Below, piece by piece: positions 62,673-64,000 of a stretch of 64,000 nucleotides of DNA. The DNA is from Bacilli bacterium. Lineage in GTDB: Bacteria > Bacillota_I > Bacilli_A > RF39 > UBA660. The stretch spans positions 90,390 to 154,389 of the forward strand of contig JAFQXM010000012.1 in the NCBI GenBank assembly GCA_017406955.1, read 5' to 3'. The translations under genes and the position numbers were made by a program. Below the pieces are notes generated by a model, which saw only the letters and a program-made list of their open reading frames with translations, did no database searches and was not told where the DNA came from. Positions within the stretch are counted from its first letter, which is position 1. Every line of letters starts with the position of its first letter.

Positions 62673-63527
62673 TTATTCTTCAAATCCCTTTTTATTTTCA
62701 AAATTAGTTACAATGACTTCTTCAACTTTTCCTCTTTTTTTGCCATTTGAATTAATATTTCTTTTAGCTTCAATAACATGAATATTATAGTCTTTATATA
62801 ATTCGTTTACTAATTTAGTATTGTGATTTGATAACATAACATAGCAACCACGTTTATCTAAATCTTTAAATACATCAGCAAGTCTTTTTTGTTCTTCTTT
62901 TCCAAATCCTTCATCAGTATAACTAGTAAATGTTTCAGTATCTGAATCGTAAGGGGGATCAAAGTATATAAAATCTCCTTTTTTTGCATCTTTTACTGAA
63001 TCTTCAAAATCAGTATTTAATAATGTAATATTATTAAAATTTAAATACGAATGAATAATACCCAAATTTTCTCTATCGTAAGTATTAACTTTTTCTTTTC
63101 TATTAAATGGAACATTAAATTCATTTTTACTATTAACTCTATAAAGTCCATTAAAGCATGCTTTATTTAAATAGATAGTTCTAGCTGCTCTTTTATAATC
63201 AGCCATTTTATTAAACTTAGATTTATCTCTGTCCTTATTACGAATTTCATAATAATATTCTTCTGAATGATTTGTCTCATGATGATTCAATTCTGAACAC
63301 ATTTTTTTGTATTTATCAGCATCTTTAATACATTCATATACATTCATTAATTCTGCATTATAATCATTTATAACCGCCTTTTCTGGAGATAATTCGAATA
63401 GTAATGCACCACCACCAATAAATGGTTCATAATATGTATCAAATTCATAAGGAACCAACTCTAGAAGTTTATCAATAATTTGTCTTTTTCCACCTGCCCA
63501 TTTTACAAATGGCTTTCCTTTTAACAT
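62673..63527 (-). CDS. Dam-type DNA adenine methyltransferase (DpnM)
   Basis: 284 residues, alpha class N6-adenine methylase: AdoMet motif PFVKWAGGKRQIIDKL and FIGGGALLFEL, catalytic FDPPYDSDTETFTSY (DPPY) and MLSNHNTKLVNELY. It protects the host GATC sites. First methylase of the operon, 34 bp before the next. Confidence 0.95.
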   Translation of the reverse strand: MLKGKPFVKWAGGKRQIIDKLLELVPYEFDTYYEPFIGGGALLFELSPEKAVINDYNAELMNVYECIKDADKYKKMCSELNHHETNHSEEYYYEIRNKDRDKSKFNKMADYKRAARTIYLNKACFNGLYRVNSKNEFNVPFNRKEKVNTYDRENLGIIHSYLNFNNITLLNTDFEDSVKDAKKGDFIYFDPPYDSDTETFTSYTDEGFGKEEQKRLADVFKDLDKRGCYVMLSNHNTKLVNELYKDYNIHVIEAKRNINSNGKKRGKVEEVIVTNFENKKGFEE

Positions 63528-63538
63528 ATATATTCCTC

Positions 63539-64000
63539 CTATGGCTTTTTAGGTAATTTAGAATAATCATATTTAACTTGAACTGATTCTAATTCATCAA
63601 AAGCTTCTTTCACGTCTTTTGCAATATCATCCTTTGTATATTTCATATCACTGCGTTTTGACATTTCAATTTTATTAGTAATTGCAAATAATTTATCTCT
63701 AGCTGAAGAAGTAGTTCTTCTTTTTTTGGCATCCCAATCTAAAAGATCATACTCTGATTTTTGATATTCATCTAATAGTTCCTTTAATTGTCGAGTAGAC
63801 ATACCTTCATATCTATCTCTACTTAAAGTTTTTATAACATTATTAAATCCACAGGCATTTAATAAATCCTCTAAATTCAATTCTAGAGGAATTGATATTT
63901 GATAAAGATCATCTAGTTTGATCTTTTTTATTTTTCCATTAACTATATCATTTAATGTACTTCTACTTATACCTGTTATTTTTGCTAATTCTCTTTGTGA
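63539..64000 (-). CDS. HTH (XRE) controller protein of the R-M system, start outside window
   Basis: Partial: the frame stays open to the right edge. The visible N-terminal part reads SQRELAKITGISRSTLNDIV, an XRE helix-turn-helix, then NLEDLLNACGF and a helical C-terminal part ending DYSKLPKKP. A downstream start (TTG at 63880) would remove the HTH and is not believed. Located immediately before dpnM (11 bp), it is a plausible transcriptional controller or regulatory partner of the DpnII-type operon. Confidence 0.75.
   Translation of the reverse strand, partial: SQRELAKITGISRSTLNDIVNGKIKKIKLDDLYQISIPLELNLEDLLNACGFNNVIKTLSRDRYEGMSTRQLKELLDEYQKSEYDLLDWDAKKRRTTSSARDKLFAITNKIEMSKRSDMKYTKDDIAKDVKEAFDELESVQVKYDYSKLPKKP

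Overview
The window is a very AT-rich, single-strand-biased bacterial chromosome segment. TGA is used as an ordinary stop (for example in the small hydrophobic peptide gene at 45595-45669), so the code is standard and this is not a Mycoplasma-type genome. Spore-coat families (CotZ/ExsY, CotJA/JB, CotJC, CotF), Bacillus-type promoters and SD sites, a CIRCE element, a glmS ribozyme and a phosphoketolase point to an endospore-capable Firmicute. My best guess is an uncultured gut member of the Bacilli near the Erysipelotrichia/Mollicutes (RF39-like) branch. That placement is inference from composition and gene content only.

Layout. 1-6.0 kb: two tandem CotZ-like coat genes, a RodA-type SEDS gene interrupted by an in-frame TAA, a CpoA-like glycosyltransferase, a PrsW protease, and an unassigned ~600-nt noncoding RNA with a consensus sigma-A promoter and terminator. 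6-16 kb: a glucosaminidase-like protein, an ABC exporter, galE, NUDIX, a zinc-protease-like exported protein, DUF1292, a cysteine desulfurase, and Hsp20 under CIRCE control. 16.5-25.5 kb: phosphoketolase, an SDR, HtpG, two cell-surface proteins, tRNA-His, and a CotJA/B fusion followed by CotJC. 25.5-38.5 kb: glmS with its ribozyme, a Clp-like AAA ATPase, a second cysteine desulfurase, CcdA/thioredoxin, a large sigma-70 factor with an apparently doubled region 4, a split CotF pair, a lytic transglycosylase, a MazG remnant and AlkD. 38.6-40 kb: a DUF1016/YhcG nuclease gene with a palindrome inside its coding region, followed by an array of short palindromes. At least three of these still encode pieces of the same DUF1016 segment. 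40-45.4 kb: a two-component system and an exported tannase-like hydrolase and beta-helix protein set. 45.8-59.5 kb: a redox/detoxification neighbourhood (cupin/CMD, aldo-keto reductases, four flavodoxins, glutathione peroxidase, DUF362), a SirTM-macrodomain pair with DUF1848, a MacB-type ABC exporter, and two divergent TetR regulators. 60.2-64 kb: an XRE regulator and a complete DpnII-type (GATC) restriction-modification set with its own HTH regulator running off the right edge.

The most unusual content is non-protein. (1) Three dispersed copies of a compact locus (16.23-16.57, 45.51-45.83, 59.58-59.91 kb) each encode a 24-29 residue hydrophobic peptide with its SD in or beside a hairpin, closed by long-range pairing. 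Each has a promoter-like TTGAxA-17-TAxTAT on the opposite strand pointing back into the toxin transcript. This is the architecture of a type I toxin-antitoxin system. A fourth locus of a different family lies at 19.75-20.08 kb. (2) The large noncoding RNA at 5.4-6.0 kb. (3) The DUF1016 palindrome/cassette array at 38.6-39.9 kb.

Most genes lie on the minus strand in short operons with frequent ATGA/GTGA overlaps. Two genes (rodA-like and the cupin) carry in-frame TAA codons in otherwise intact frames, which suggests strain-level decay, readthrough or consensus errors.
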